Below, one piece after another: positions 15,904 through 25,049 of a stretch of 45,790 nt of DNA. The position numbers and the translations under genes were made by a program. The notes below the pieces were generated by a model that saw only the letters and a list, made by a program, of their open reading frames with translations, was not told the origin of the DNA and ran no database searches. The stretch's first letter is position 1. Each line of letters opens with the position of its first letter. Source of the stretch: Sphingobacteriia bacterium (lineage in GTDB: Bacteria; Bacteroidota; Bacteroidia; J057; RFSG01); assembly GCA_009924095.1 (NCBI GenBank), contig RFSG01000011.1, positions 1 through 45,790 on the forward strand, read 5' to 3'.

Positions 15904-18900
15904 TTGAAATTATCCATTTTATTAATTTGGTTTACTAGGGTTTTACTTCTTTTAGGGATAGTAAAAATTTGGTATACCCCAGTGTTTAGTCAGATAATTT
16001 CTAAAGATACCCTGTGGGTGACCACCCAAGCAACCGATACCTTCCACTTATCTTTACAAGGGTATCAAGATAGCGAAAACACTACTACCTTATGGCTGAA
16101 TGGGCTTCCCGATCGTAAGTTTGAACCTTTACGATATATCCGTATTCTAAACTTAGATACTATTTCAATTATTGGCCCTCAATTAATATCCAATCGCAAA
16201 GGGAATTGGAGAGACTTTGGTTCAGTTGTTCAGGAAGCGTTAAGAGATGTCACGAGCCCAAGAGATAAAGCACTTGCGATGTATTCTTTTTTAAAAAACA
16301 ATCGAGTGCATTGGACCTCTCCTTTATATGATTATGTAAATCCACTTTATCAATTTTGCGCTTACGGATATGGATTATGTGATGATACAGCAATTAGTAT
16401 GTCACAATTGGCAAATGCAAATGGATATTCCAGCGTGGAATGGGCATTAACAGGGCATTTTGTTTCTGAAATCAATATGGGGGATGGATTAAAAATACTA
16501 GATGCTGATATCGAAGTGTTTTATCCGGATTATTCTAATCACAATTTAATCTCTCGTATTGATTTGTTATCCGACAGATTTCTTGGTAAAAGAATTCATC
16601 ATTTTGGCTTAAGAAGCCCTTGGAATTTGGAACGTAATACTTGGATATCCAACATGTATAATCCACGTTCAACGCCTTATCAATTTTCTTATAATCTAGG
16701 TAACAATGATATCCTCTTATTACCTAATGAAACCTTAAGTTATACTTGGGATCCCGTATCTGAATATCATCATGCTTATAATCAGGATTCGTCTAATCAT
16801 CCCAATGACTTAATCAAACACAATGTCATTGCTCACGCACAATTAGATCTTCCTATTGATGTGCTCGGGGAAAAAACTATACGGCAATGTGATACTTTGC
16901 GGAATGCATTCTTTAATACAACCAATCCCTTAAATCCAAGTCTTACTCCATCCGATAGTGTATCCACCTTAGTCATTCAAGTAAGCAAAACATTAGCGTT
17001 TCCTTTGGTAGATATGCAACTTCAACATACTCTACGTTTGGCAGCACCGGAAGATACCGCCTGGATTTATGTTTCTTTTGATGGAATAGGATGGTATTTT
17101 TTAGAACGGTATTCAGGCCCACTTTCGATTACTGATACTGTATCAGGAAGTCACTTATTACACCTCGATTCCTTAGGCCCAATAGGAACGCCCTTTTTCA
17201 GGCTAGAATTAAAAGCTCCTGTTGGCCAACATCAAAGTGGATGGGATAGTATTCGTTTTATCCATAAATTTCAAGTAAGCCGCTTTTTCTTACCGCAATT
17301 ACAAGTAGGAGATAATGAAATTCAATTCTACAATAGAGCAGGACAAACTCAACCCGTAGCTATTGAAGTTGGCTGGCAAGAATCCTATCAAAACCATCCT
17401 CCAATTGCCCCTCAATATCCCTTATTTCCTGTACATCAAGCCACACCCGATAGTGGATACTTCACCTTCAAATGGACGCCTCCTACTGACCCGGATGGAG
17501 ATGCTATACAAGGTTATCATTTTCAATTAAGCGAAACCCCTGATGTGCGTTTTCCCTTAGCCCCAAACTTTGATAGATATATCGGAATAGACGAGCTACC
17601 CCAGCATCAGTTTAGAGTTGAGGTCAATGGATTTTTAAATAGTGGTCAAACCTATTATTGGAGAGTAAGAGCACGAGACCAAGCCGGAAATTGGAGCCCT
17701 TGGAGTAATATCTGGTCTTTTACGCCCAACTGTATAATGCCACCACAATTTCCAACGTTTTCCCTTACAGACACAACTTTGTATTTATCCTGGAGTTCAA
17801 ATGTTCAAGGTAAAACACCTCATAAATACAGAATTTATATGTCACAAGAATCTGCAGGATTCTTTCCAGATTCAGCAAGCTTATATGCTGAAACACTCAC
17901 TCCAAATTATTCTATATCCTTACTAGATTCCACTTTTAATTATTCGTTCTTTAGAGTTTCCGCAATTGATAGTGCTGGAGAAGAAAGCTTAGTTACCCCA
18001 GCAGTTGCCTTGCCTTTTCCCTACACCTTATGCCCTTCATTTCTTCGGGTGAAAGTAGATTCCTTTTATAGAATTCCACTAACAGGGCTTGATCAGTTTT
18101 ATACCTCCTTTATAGATTGGTATTATGATACAGCCTATTGTCGTAGTTGGGTTTCCCCTATTTCTTTACCTCCATTTGTAGTATGGAATAGCCTTCGACC
18201 TGGGATTGAATTTCAAACCGATTCTGCTGAACAAAGATTTATGTTGTTTGATAGTACTTTAAAAGAAGTAAGATATCAAGTATTAGCGCCAGGGATAATG
18301 CCTGCACATTTTTCTATGTTGTTAAATCCAACTGTAGAAAATAGAACTCCAACGCTTTCTCATCTTCAATATATACCCACTCTTCAGCAATTATTTCAAG
18401 ACACCCTACGGTTAACCGATGGAGATTATTCCTTCGGAGATACCCATCAATGGCAAATCCTTCAACAACCCCAATGGACACAAATCCAAATACAAGGTGA
18501 TCATCTTTGGGTAACCGGAACGCCTCAATACTCAGACATTAATGATACGGTATTGATCCTTCAAATCACGGATAGTTATGGGGTAATGGATACTTTTCAT
18601 CGGAATCTGCATTTTCAAATATCCAATCATAAGCCTTTAATTTTAAGTCAAGTTCAAGATTCCGCCTGGGTTGGAATACCTTATGCCTATTCCTATTTTG
18701 CCCATGATCCGGATACTATATTGGGGGATCATTTAACCTGGCAGGTGCTCTCTGCACCGAATTGGTTACAATTCGACACCTTAAATTCAAGATTATTCGG
18801 TGTTCCCGATACCCTTAATTCCTTTACTACAAGGGTAACCTTGATGGTTACTGATCTTTGTTTAGAGAGCGATACCCAACGATTTGAAATCCACTTAATC

Positions 18901-19242
18901 CCAACAGAGAATGCAGGGGGAGATAGTATCAAAACTTCTCAAGATAAATTAAACACTTTTGATCGTTGGAAATTTTGGGTGCAACCCAATCCTTCTTTTA
19001 TAAATGAATCTGTGCATTTAGTCATACAAGGGTCTGAGATTGGATTCATCCATTATTCCTTGCAAGAAACCACAGGTAAAAAACTTTTACAGGGCACAAT
19101 AAACAAAGAAGGGTGTGAGATTTGGGATGAAATGCTTCCCTTACATTCTTTACCTGGAGGATTATATATATTAAACATTTCTATTATTTTGAAAGATGAT
19201 CATTCAACCTATACCCAAACCCTTAAGATTTCCAGACCTTAA
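15904..19242 (+). CDS. secreted transglutaminase-like/FN3 protein with T9SS type A tail
   Basis: This 1112-residue protein has a signal peptide (hydrophobic 13-24, cleavage near PVFSQ), a transglutaminase-like domain at about 110-215, fibronectin-III-like modules near 499-605 and 609-700, two Ig-like putative modules near 812-1000 (WQVLSAPNWLQFD is typical), and a T9SS type A sorting domain from about 1024 (FWVQPNPSF ... PGGLYILNI ... TLKISRP). The transglutaminase/cysteine-protease triad appears intact: Cys159 in GYGLCDD, His185 in LTGHFVSE, Asp200 in KILDAD. Start is TTG 15904; a stop lies three codons upstream and the signal peptide begins there, so no ATG is possible. It is expected to be exported and cell-attached or secreted. 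Substrate unknown. The next gene overlaps it by 47 bases. Confidence 0.8.
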   Translation: MKLSILLIWFTRVLLLLGIVKIWYTPVFSQIISKDTLWVTTQATDTFHLSLQGYQDSENTTTLWLNGLPDRKFEPLRYIRILNLDTISIIGPQLISNRKGNWRDFGSVVQEALRDVTSPRDKALAMYSFLKNNRVHWTSPLYDYVNPLYQFCAYGYGLCDDTAISMSQLANANGYSSVEWALTGHFVSEINMGDGLKILDADIEVFYPDYSNHNLISRIDLLSDRFLGKRIHHFGLRSPWNLERNTWISNMYNPRSTPYQFSYNLGNNDILLLPNETLSYTWDPVSEYHHAYNQDSSNHPNDLIKHNVIAHAQLDLPIDVLGEKTIRQCDTLRNAFFNTTNPLNPSLTPSDSVSTLVIQVSKTLAFPLVDMQLQHTLRLAAPEDTAWIYVSFDGIGWYFLERYSGPLSITDTVSGSHLLHLDSLGPIGTPFFRLELKAPVGQHQSGWDSIRFIHKFQVSRFFLPQLQVGDNEIQFYNRAGQTQPVAIEVGWQESYQNHPPIAPQYPLFPVHQATPDSGYFTFKWTPPTDPDGDAIQGYHFQLSETPDVRFPLAPNFDRYIGIDELPQHQFRVEVNGFLNSGQTYYWRVRARDQAGNWSPWSNIWSFTPNCIMPPQFPTFSLTDTTLYLSWSSNVQGKTPHKYRIYMSQESAGFFPDSASLYAETLTPNYSISLLDSTFNYSFFRVSAIDSAGEESLVTPAVALPFPYTLCPSFLRVKVDSFYRIPLTGLDQFYTSFIDWYYDTAYCRSWVSPISLPPFVVWNSLRPGIEFQTDSAEQRFMLFDSTLKEVRYQVLAPGIMPAHFSMLLNPTVENRTPTLSHLQYIPTLQQLFQDTLRLTDGDYSFGDTHQWQILQQPQWTQIQIQGDHLWVTGTPQYSDINDTVLILQITDSYGVMDTFHRNLHFQISNHKPLILSQVQDSAWVGIPYAYSYFAHDPDTILGDHLTWQVLSAPNWLQFDTLNSRLFGVPDTLNSFTTRVTLMVTDLCLESDTQRFEIHLIPTENAGGDSIKTSQDKLNTFDRWKFWVQPNPSFINESVHLVIQGSEIGFIHYSLQETTGKKLLQGTINKEGCEIWDEMLPLHSLPGGLYILNISIILKDDHSTYTQTLKISRP

Positions 19243-19810
19243 CCTGAGATTTTTTTCTATTTCTTTTTTGGGATGGATTCTTGGATTAACATTTTTCTTT
19301 TCAGGTTCAGCAACGGCACAAGTCAAAAAAGAAAAAGCTCCAGGATTCACTGAAATCAAATGGGTGAGTCTATCATTTGCTTTAAAGAATGCCCCTAAAA
19401 ATCAAAGAATGATCATGATTGATTTTTATACCGATTGGTGTGGTTGGTGTAAGGTTATGGATAAAAAGGTTTATTCCCAGCCCGCCATTATTCAGTATTT
19501 AAATGAAAAATATTATTGTATAAAGTTTGATGCTGAAGGAAAAGATACGGCTGAATATAAAGGAAGAGTTTATACTTATGAACCCGATATCCGCGTTCAT
19601 CAATTCGCTTATAAAATGTTAAATGGAGAATTAGGATATCCTACTACTGTATTTTTAAATCCTAATGGAGATCCAATTGTTCCGGTTCCTGGGTATTTAG
19701 ATCCTCCAACGCTGGAGACTTTACTTCATTATTATGGAGAAAGAAAACATGAACAAAATATTTCTTACGAAGACTTCCAAAAGGCTTTTATCCCAACGGT
19801 TTCGGAATAA
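19196..19810 (+). CDS. exported thioredoxin-like protein (WCGWC)
   Basis: This 204-residue protein has an unusually long N-region, then a hydrophobic segment (ISFLGWILGLTFFFSGS, about 22-38) ending ATAQ, which reads as a signal peptide. The thioredoxin fold follows: FYTDWCGWCKVM with redox Cys82 and Cys85, and the cis-Pro region LGYPTTVFLNPNG. This resembles DsbD C-terminal/Thioredoxin_7 proteins that reduce or oxidise periplasmic disulfides. The ATG at 19196 lies inside the preceding transglutaminase-like gene, giving a 47-base overlap; no later ATG would keep the signal sequence. Coupling suggests shared expression with that exported protein. Fold sure, partner unknown. Confidence 0.85.
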   Translation: MIIQPIPKPLRFPDLNLRFFSISFLGWILGLTFFFSGSATAQVKKEKAPGFTEIKWVSLSFALKNAPKNQRMIMIDFYTDWCGWCKVMDKKVYSQPAIIQYLNEKYYCIKFDAEGKDTAEYKGRVYTYEPDIRVHQFAYKMLNGELGYPTTVFLNPNGDPIVPVPGYLDPPTLETLLHYYGERKHEQNISYEDFQKAFIPTVSE

Positions 19811-19841
19811 TCTTTGTTAATCGAGGGAAGAAATTTTTCCA

Positions 19842-20438
19842 ATGCAAGAACCAGAAGCTACTTTACCCCCAACCGAGGAATCTGTTGATCCCAATAACTC
19901 CTCTTCCACTCCAGAAGCAGGCATTCCCGAAACACCTGCTCAACCTCAGGATCCCTCTACTCTAGAAGTAAATACCCCTTTGGAAAATGAGGAACAATCT
20001 ATTGATTATCAGAAAGAAATGGAAGAATGGAAGGATAAGTATTTAAGGCTGGCTTCAGACTTTGATAACTTTCGGAAACGGTCACAAAAAGAAAAATCTG
20101 AATTAATTAAATATGCCGGGGAGGACTTAATCAAAAGCCTTTTACCTGTAGTTGATGATTTCGATAGAAGCTTATTGGTTATGGAAAAGTCTGACAACGT
20201 GTCAGCCTTAAAAGAAGGCATTCAGATGATAAGTCATAAATTCCGCCAATTGTTAATTAATAAAGGTTTAAAACCTATGGACTCTTTGCAGCAGTCCTTT
20301 AATAGTGAATATCATGAAGCGATAACCACAGTACCTGGACCAGAAGAACTAAAAGGGGTGGTTATTGACGAAGTTGAAAAAGGATATTTCCTAGAAGATA
20401 AAGTGTTACGATATGCTAAAGTAATTGTTGGGGCATAA
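19842..20438 (+). CDS. grpE: nucleotide exchange factor GrpE
   Basis: GrpE opens the nucleotide cleft of DnaK so that ADP leaves and substrate is released. The 198-residue product begins with about 55 acidic, Pro/Glu-rich residues likely disordered, then a long coiled helix (about 56-110) holding YLRLASDFDNFRKRSQKEK, and ends in the beta-wing domain with EYHEAITTVPGPEEL and VLRYAKVIVG. These are family signatures. Its stop overlaps the dnaJ ATG by one base (TAATG), so the two are translated together. A TAATCTTTG near 19808-19816 could be a -7 box. dnaK and hrcA are not nearby and no CIRCE repeat is seen. Confidence 0.95.
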   Translation: MQEPEATLPPTEESVDPNNSSSTPEAGIPETPAQPQDPSTLEVNTPLENEEQSIDYQKEMEEWKDKYLRLASDFDNFRKRSQKEKSELIKYAGEDLIKSLLPVVDDFDRSLLVMEKSDNVSALKEGIQMISHKFRQLLINKGLKPMDSLQQSFNSEYHEAITTVPGPEELKGVVIDEVEKGYFLEDKVLRYAKVIVGA

Positions 20439-21598
20439 TGGCAAAGCGCGATTATTATGAAGTTTTAGGGGTAGATCGCAAGGCCGATAAAGACTCCATC
20501 AAAAAGGCCTATCGAAAGATGGCTATGACCTATCATCCGGATAAAAATCCAGGGGACAAATCTGCTGAAGAAAAATTTAAAGAAGCAGCAGAAGCGTATG
20601 ATGTTTTGGGGGATGAACAAAAGCGTGCCCGTTACGATCAATTTGGTCATGCCGGGGTAAATGGTGGGGGTGCCTCCGGAAATCAGTATCAAGATGTAAA
20701 CGATATTTTTTCTCAGTTTGGAGATATTTTTGGCGGCGGAGCATTTGAAAGCTTTTTTGGGGGTAGTGCCTCTGGAGGAGGAAGAAGTGGAAAAAGAAGA
20801 AAAGGACAAAGAGGTAATGATTTACGGGTAAGAGTTAAACTTACTTTGGAAGAAATTGCTTCGGGAGTTCAAAAAAATATTCGATTAAAACGATTTGTAG
20901 CCTGTAAAAACTGCAGTGGAATTGGGGCTGCCGATAGCCAATCATTTCAAACTTGTCCAACCTGTAATGGATATGGGGAAATTCGTCAGCAAGTAGGGGG
21001 CGGATTTTTTCAACAAATTGTAGTGCAAACCTGCCCTACTTGTCATGGAGAAGGCAGAATTGTTACCAAAGCTTGTAAGGCTTGTGAAGGAGAAGGACGT
21101 CTTCAGGAAGAAGAGACCTTATCTATTCAAATCCCTGCTGGCGTAAGTGAAGGCATGCAACTTTCCATGCGAGGAAATGGAAACGCAGGCCTTAGGGGAG
21201 GAGAAGCCGGAGATTTATTAATACAGGTTGAAGAAGAAAAACACCCTCATTTGGTAAGAGAAGGGGATAACGTATTATATGAATTATTTCTCTCCCTTCC
21301 CGATGCAGCTTTAGGCACCACGGTTGAAGTGCCTACCCTTTCTGGAAAAGCGAGATTTAAAGTTGAAGCCGGAACACAATCCGGTAAACTAGTTCGATTA
21401 AAAGGAAAGGGAATCCCCAGAATAAATGGATATGGGTCAGGAGATCAATTGGTACAAATATCCGTTTGGACGCCTACACATCTTACTTCAGCAGAAAAAG
21501 AAATGTTGGAAAAAATGCGTCAATCCAAAAACTTTCAGCCTAATCCAGGTAAAGAAGAAAAAGGATTTTTCGAACGGATGCGGGAGTATTTTAATTAA
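20438..21598 (+). CDS. dnaJ: chaperone protein DnaJ
   Basis: DnaJ is the Hsp40 co-chaperone that loads unfolded substrate on DnaK and stimulates its ATPase. The 386-residue protein has a J-domain with HPD at 33-35 (TYHPDKNPGD), a Gly/Phe-rich linker (FGGGAFESFFGGSASGGG), four CxxCxGxG zinc repeats (CKNCSGIG, CPTCNGYG, CPTCHGEG, CKACEGEG) and the usual C-terminal substrate domains, ending KGFFERMREYF. All zinc cysteines are present. It starts on the last base of the grpE stop and converges on the DAHP synthase gene 85 bases later. Confidence 0.97.
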   Translation: MAKRDYYEVLGVDRKADKDSIKKAYRKMAMTYHPDKNPGDKSAEEKFKEAAEAYDVLGDEQKRARYDQFGHAGVNGGGASGNQYQDVNDIFSQFGDIFGGGAFESFFGGSASGGGRSGKRRKGQRGNDLRVRVKLTLEEIASGVQKNIRLKRFVACKNCSGIGAADSQSFQTCPTCNGYGEIRQQVGGGFFQQIVVQTCPTCHGEGRIVTKACKACEGEGRLQEEETLSIQIPAGVSEGMQLSMRGNGNAGLRGGEAGDLLIQVEEEKHPHLVREGDNVLYELFLSLPDAALGTTVEVPTLSGKARFKVEAGTQSGKLVRLKGKGIPRINGYGSGDQLVQISVWTPTHLTSAEKEMLEKMRQSKNFQPNPGKEEKGFFERMREYFN

Positions 21599-21622
21599 AG
21601 GTTATTTCCATAATTAATAGAT

Positions 21623-21676
21623 ATAATTTCCCAAATCTTTAATTATAAAAATAAATTAAATATTGGGTGGAATTAT
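21623..21676. terminator. possible bidirectional terminator between dnaJ and DAHP synthase
   Basis: A nested AT-rich fold joins ATAATT (21623-21628) with AATTAT (21671-21676), CCCAA (21630-21634) with TTGGG (21663-21667), and TTTAAT (21638-21643) with ATTAAA (21655-21660). It lies between two converging genes, where a two-way terminator is expected. The stem is weak and no clean T-run follows. Confidence 0.4.
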
Positions 21677-21683
21677 TATTAAA

Positions 21684-22715
21684 TTACTGATGGTTTAGTT
21701 TTAGCAACCGTGCATATTGGGAGGTTTTATCAAGTACTTCTCCGTAACGATCCTGTTGAAAAAAAGTAATTCCGGATTGTTGTTTTAATTGCCCAATTTT
21801 CGAGGCAATGCTTAAACGATATTGTAAGATTTCGATTAATTGACGATCGGCTAAGTCTATTTCTTCGCGTAATAAATGCAGCGTAGCTTGTAAAGCAGAA
21901 TCAGGAATATCTTTTCTGGATATTCTTAAATTAAACATCAACTCCAAAAATTCAGCTGGGGTTAATTGTTGCTGGGCATCGCTTAATGCATTTTTAGGAT
22001 CGGGATGTACTTCTACCATTAATCCATCAAAGCCTATATCCAGTGCTTTTTGAGCGATGGGCGGAATTAAAGAAGCGTCTCCGGTAATATGACTTACATC
22101 CGTAATAACCGGCAATTGAGGATTTAATCTTTTTAATTCCAAAGGAATCTCCCAATAGGGAAGATTTCTAAAACGTGCTTGCACATAGGTAGAAAAGCCG
22201 CGGTGGCAAGCTGACAAACGTGTTAAGCCAACTTGGTACAATCTTTCTAATGCCCCAATCCATAAGTTAATATCTGGATTGATAGGATTTTTTACTAATA
22301 CTGGAATATTAGTGCCCCGCAAAGCATCGGCGATTTCCTGCACAGCAAATGGATTTACAGTAGTTCTTGCGCCAATCCAAACCGCCGATAATTCTGCATT
22401 TAATATAGCCTCTACATGACGGGCATTTGCTACTTCTACAATGACTTTTAAGCCCGCGTCTTTTTGTAAAGTTTGAAGCCAGGGCAAAGCCTTTTCCCCA
22501 AGTCCTTCAAAGCTATTAGGACGAGTGCGAGGCTTCCATACCCCACATCTAAAATAACTAATCCCTGCACCCCGCAAGGCGTTCCCTAAAGTAGTTATCT
22601 GGTCTTCGGATTCTGCACTACAAGGACCTGCAATCCAAATAGGACCAGAAAAGGATTCTGGAACAAAGTCTTTTGTGTTTAATAAAGTACGGGAATCCAA
22701 TGCTTGTCTTTCCAT
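21684..22715 (-). CDS. bifunctional DAHP synthase / chorismate mutase
   Basis: The N-terminal ~250 residues are a DAHP synthase (PEP + erythrose-4-phosphate to DAHP, first step of the shikimate pathway) of the KDO8P-synthase-like type: PIWIAGPCSAES (about 25-36), RCGVWKPRTRPNSFEG, WIGARTTVNPF, LVKNPINPD, ACHRGFS and ITDVSHITGD. The C-terminus (about 270-343) is an AroQ-type chorismate mutase helix bundle, with LLREEIDLADRQLIEIL and RLSIASKIGQLK. The fusion is common in Bacteroidota and lets the mutase part act in feedback by prephenate or Phe/Tyr. A TACCTTTG box sits only 8 bases before the ATG, so the mRNA may be leaderless. recQ lies upstream on the same strand but probably ends before this promoter. 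Symbols vary (aroF/aroG-pheA), so none is given. Confidence 0.92.
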   Translation of the reverse strand: MERQALDSRTLLNTKDFVPESFSGPIWIAGPCSAESEDQITTLGNALRGAGISYFRCGVWKPRTRPNSFEGLGEKALPWLQTLQKDAGLKVIVEVANARHVEAILNAELSAVWIGARTTVNPFAVQEIADALRGTNIPVLVKNPINPDINLWIGALERLYQVGLTRLSACHRGFSTYVQARFRNLPYWEIPLELKRLNPQLPVITDVSHITGDASLIPPIAQKALDIGFDGLMVEVHPDPKNALSDAQQQLTPAEFLELMFNLRISRKDIPDSALQATLHLLREEIDLADRQLIEILQYRLSIASKIGQLKQQSGITFFQQDRYGEVLDKTSQYARLLKLNHQ

Positions 22716-22722
22716 TGTAAAT

Positions 22723-22730
22723 CAAAGGTA
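22723..22730 (-). promoter_or_regulatory. -7 promoter box of DAHP synthase gene
   Basis: TACCTTTG on the reverse strand matches the Bacteroidota -7 consensus TAnnTTTG exactly. It ends 7 bases before the ATG at 22715, so transcription would start at or next to the start codon. No good -33 TTG is visible at the usual distance. Confidence 0.5.
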
Positions 22731-22743
22731 CTGGTAAGACAAC

Positions 22744-22764
22744 AATTATTTTTTGAAAATAATT
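22744..22764. repeat. 9-bp AT-rich hairpin between recQ and DAHP synthase
   Basis: AATTATTTT (22744-22752) pairs with AAAATAATT (22756-22764) around a 3-base loop. It lies 26 bases past the recQ stop on the recQ strand. Without a T-run it is at best a weak terminator for recQ. Confidence 0.45.
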
Positions 22765-22789
22765 ATTTATGATTAAAAGTTTTGGGAAA

Positions 22790-24973
22790 TTAATTCGCCA
22801 TCTCAGAATAAAACTTAGCCCGAATTAATTGTACTTCTTCAGGAGAATATACATTGCCTAATTCTTGTTGGGCTAAAGATAAATTATCAGTATCCGAATG
22901 CCGGAAATAGGCATAGATTTCATCTTGTTTATCTTCATCTATTACTTCCTGAATATAATAATCAATATTTAATCGAGTGCCGGAATAAATAATATGTTCT
23001 ATTTCTTCCATTAATTCCTCCATTGACATATTTTTCAACTGCGCAATTTCATCCAAAGGAGTTTTACGATCAATATGTTGAATAATAAATAATTTATTGG
23101 CTGAATTTTTTCCACTGGTTTTAACCACAATTTCAGCAGTTCTTTCAATTTCATTTTCCTCCACATATTGTTGAATTAACTTCAAAAAGGGAGCTGCGAA
23201 TTTTTGTGCTTTTCCGGAACCTACCCCTTGAATATTCTGAAACTCAGTTAACGTAATTGGATATTTAGCTGCCATATCTTCCAAAGAAGGATCTTGAAAA
23301 ATAATATAGGGAGGTATATCTTTTTCGCGAGCAATATCTTTTCTAAGTTTTTTTAATTTATCAAAAAGTATTTCATCAAATGCTTTAAAGTCCTCTGCAA
23401 CTACTGGATCCCGTTCAATTTTTTCAATTTCATGGTATTTAATTAATTGAATAGGATAGGGATTTTTTAAATATTCTTCGCCTTTTTTTTCCAGACGAAT
23501 TACTCCATAATCATCAATATCCTTCATTAAAAAATCCTGAAGAATTAATTGCGTAAAAATGGATTTCCATTCCTTTTCACTTTTTTCGGTATGTAGGCCA
23601 TGACTTTTTAATTGGTCATGATGATACAATAGGATTTGTTGATTTCGGGAACCTTTTAAGATATTGACTAAGTGCGCAACTCCGAATTTTCCACCAGTTT
23701 CTTGAACAGCTTGTAAGGCAGATTTAACCAAAGTGGATGCGTCGAATTTTTCTTTGGGATAACGACAATTATCGCACATGCTAGAACAACGTGCATCTTC
23801 AAAGCTTTCCCCAAAATAATGCAACAACTGTTTTCTTCTGCAAGCCCCAGATTCAGAGAAGGAGGCCATCTCATACAACAAGTGTTTTCCGGATTCCCGC
23901 TCGCTTAAGGGTTTATCCTTCATGAATTTTTCCAATTTTATGATATCACTGAAATCATAAAAAAGGATACAATTTCCTTCTAATCCATCTCGTCCTGCTC
24001 TTCCAGTTTCTTGATAATATCCTTCAATACTTTTGGGAACATCGTAATGGATTACATATCTCACATCGGGTTTATCAATCCCCATCCCAAAAGCAATAGT
24101 TGCAACCACTACCTGAACTTGTTCTTTTAGGAACATATCCTGATGTTGGGTACGTGCACTGGAATCTAATCCTGCATGATAGGGGACCGCTTTAATGCCA
24201 TTTACATTTAGGAGAGAGGATATTTCTTCAACTTTTCTTCGGCTCAAACAATAAATGATTCCTGATTTTCCTTCATTTTGTTTAATAAACCGAATGATTT
24301 GTTCAATAGGATTATGCTTCGGCCGGATTTCATAATACAGATTATGCCGGTTAAAGGAGGTTAAAAATAATTCTGCGTTTTCTAATTGGAGATTATGTTG
24401 AATATCCAACTGAACTTTTGGCGTTGCCGTAGCGGTTAACGCGATTAAAGGAACTTTGGGAATGTATTGTAAAATCTGTCGGATTCTACGGTATTCAGGC
24501 CGAAAATCATGCCCCCATTCCGATATACAATGTACCTCATCCACGGCGACAAACGAGATGTTTGCTTGATTGAGGAATTCGATAAATTCTTCTTTTACCA
24601 AAGATTCAGGGGCAACGTAAAGCAATTTCAGTTCTTGAGAAATAGTTTTTGCTTTTACCTGCTCATATTCTGACTTACTCAGGGAGCTGTTTAAAAACCC
24701 CGCTTCTATGCCTAGGGCTTGCAGTTGATCTACCTGATTTTTCATCAAGGCTATCAAAGGGGATATTACCAAGGCAGTACCCGGCATCATAATCGCGGGG
24801 AGTTGATAACACAAAGATTTTCCCGCACCTGTAGGCATAATGACAAAACAATCATTACCCTTCATGAGGTGGCGAATTACAGCTTCCTGTTTCCCCCGAA
24901 ATGTATCAAAGCCAAAAAATCTTTTAAGGCTTTGTTGAATATCCAGAGTTATTTCCGGCGTCACGCTAATCAT
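22790..24973 (-). CDS. recQ: ATP-dependent DNA helicase RecQ
   Basis: RecQ unwinds forks, gaps and recombination intermediates 3' to 5' in the cytoplasm. The 727-residue protein has motif 0 FRGKQEAVI (about 25-33), Walker A MPTGAGKS (46-53), Walker B/DEVH box AVDEVHCISEWGHDFRPEYR, TATATP, the FNRHNLYYE motif, VVATIAFGMGIDKPDVR and the QETGRAGRDG arginine-finger motif. The RQC zinc cysteines are present in ACRRKQLLHYF and CSSMCDNC. An HRDC domain follows (about 520-610, containing VAEDFKAFDEILFDKL and IPPYIIFQD). The last ~100 residues are a further helical region common in the phylum. It diverges from kdsD, with 76 bases between. Confidence 0.95.
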   Translation of the reverse strand: MISVTPEITLDIQQSLKRFFGFDTFRGKQEAVIRHLMKGNDCFVIMPTGAGKSLCYQLPAIMMPGTALVISPLIALMKNQVDQLQALGIEAGFLNSSLSKSEYEQVKAKTISQELKLLYVAPESLVKEEFIEFLNQANISFVAVDEVHCISEWGHDFRPEYRRIRQILQYIPKVPLIALTATATPKVQLDIQHNLQLENAELFLTSFNRHNLYYEIRPKHNPIEQIIRFIKQNEGKSGIIYCLSRRKVEEISSLLNVNGIKAVPYHAGLDSSARTQHQDMFLKEQVQVVVATIAFGMGIDKPDVRYVIHYDVPKSIEGYYQETGRAGRDGLEGNCILFYDFSDIIKLEKFMKDKPLSERESGKHLLYEMASFSESGACRRKQLLHYFGESFEDARCSSMCDNCRYPKEKFDASTLVKSALQAVQETGGKFGVAHLVNILKGSRNQQILLYHHDQLKSHGLHTEKSEKEWKSIFTQLILQDFLMKDIDDYGVIRLEKKGEEYLKNPYPIQLIKYHEIEKIERDPVVAEDFKAFDEILFDKLKKLRKDIAREKDIPPYIIFQDPSLEDMAAKYPITLTEFQNIQGVGSGKAQKFAAPFLKLIQQYVEENEIERTAEIVVKTSGKNSANKLFIIQHIDRKTPLDEIAQLKNMSMEELMEEIEHIIYSGTRLNIDYYIQEVIDEDKQDEIYAYFRHSDTDNLSLAQQELGNVYSPEEVQLIRAKFYSEMAN

Positions 24974-25049
24974 CTCAGTTTATTAAAACAGTAATTTACG
25001 AAAATTTATTTAGTCAGTCACCGGAAACTTTGATTTTTTTGCTGTTTCA

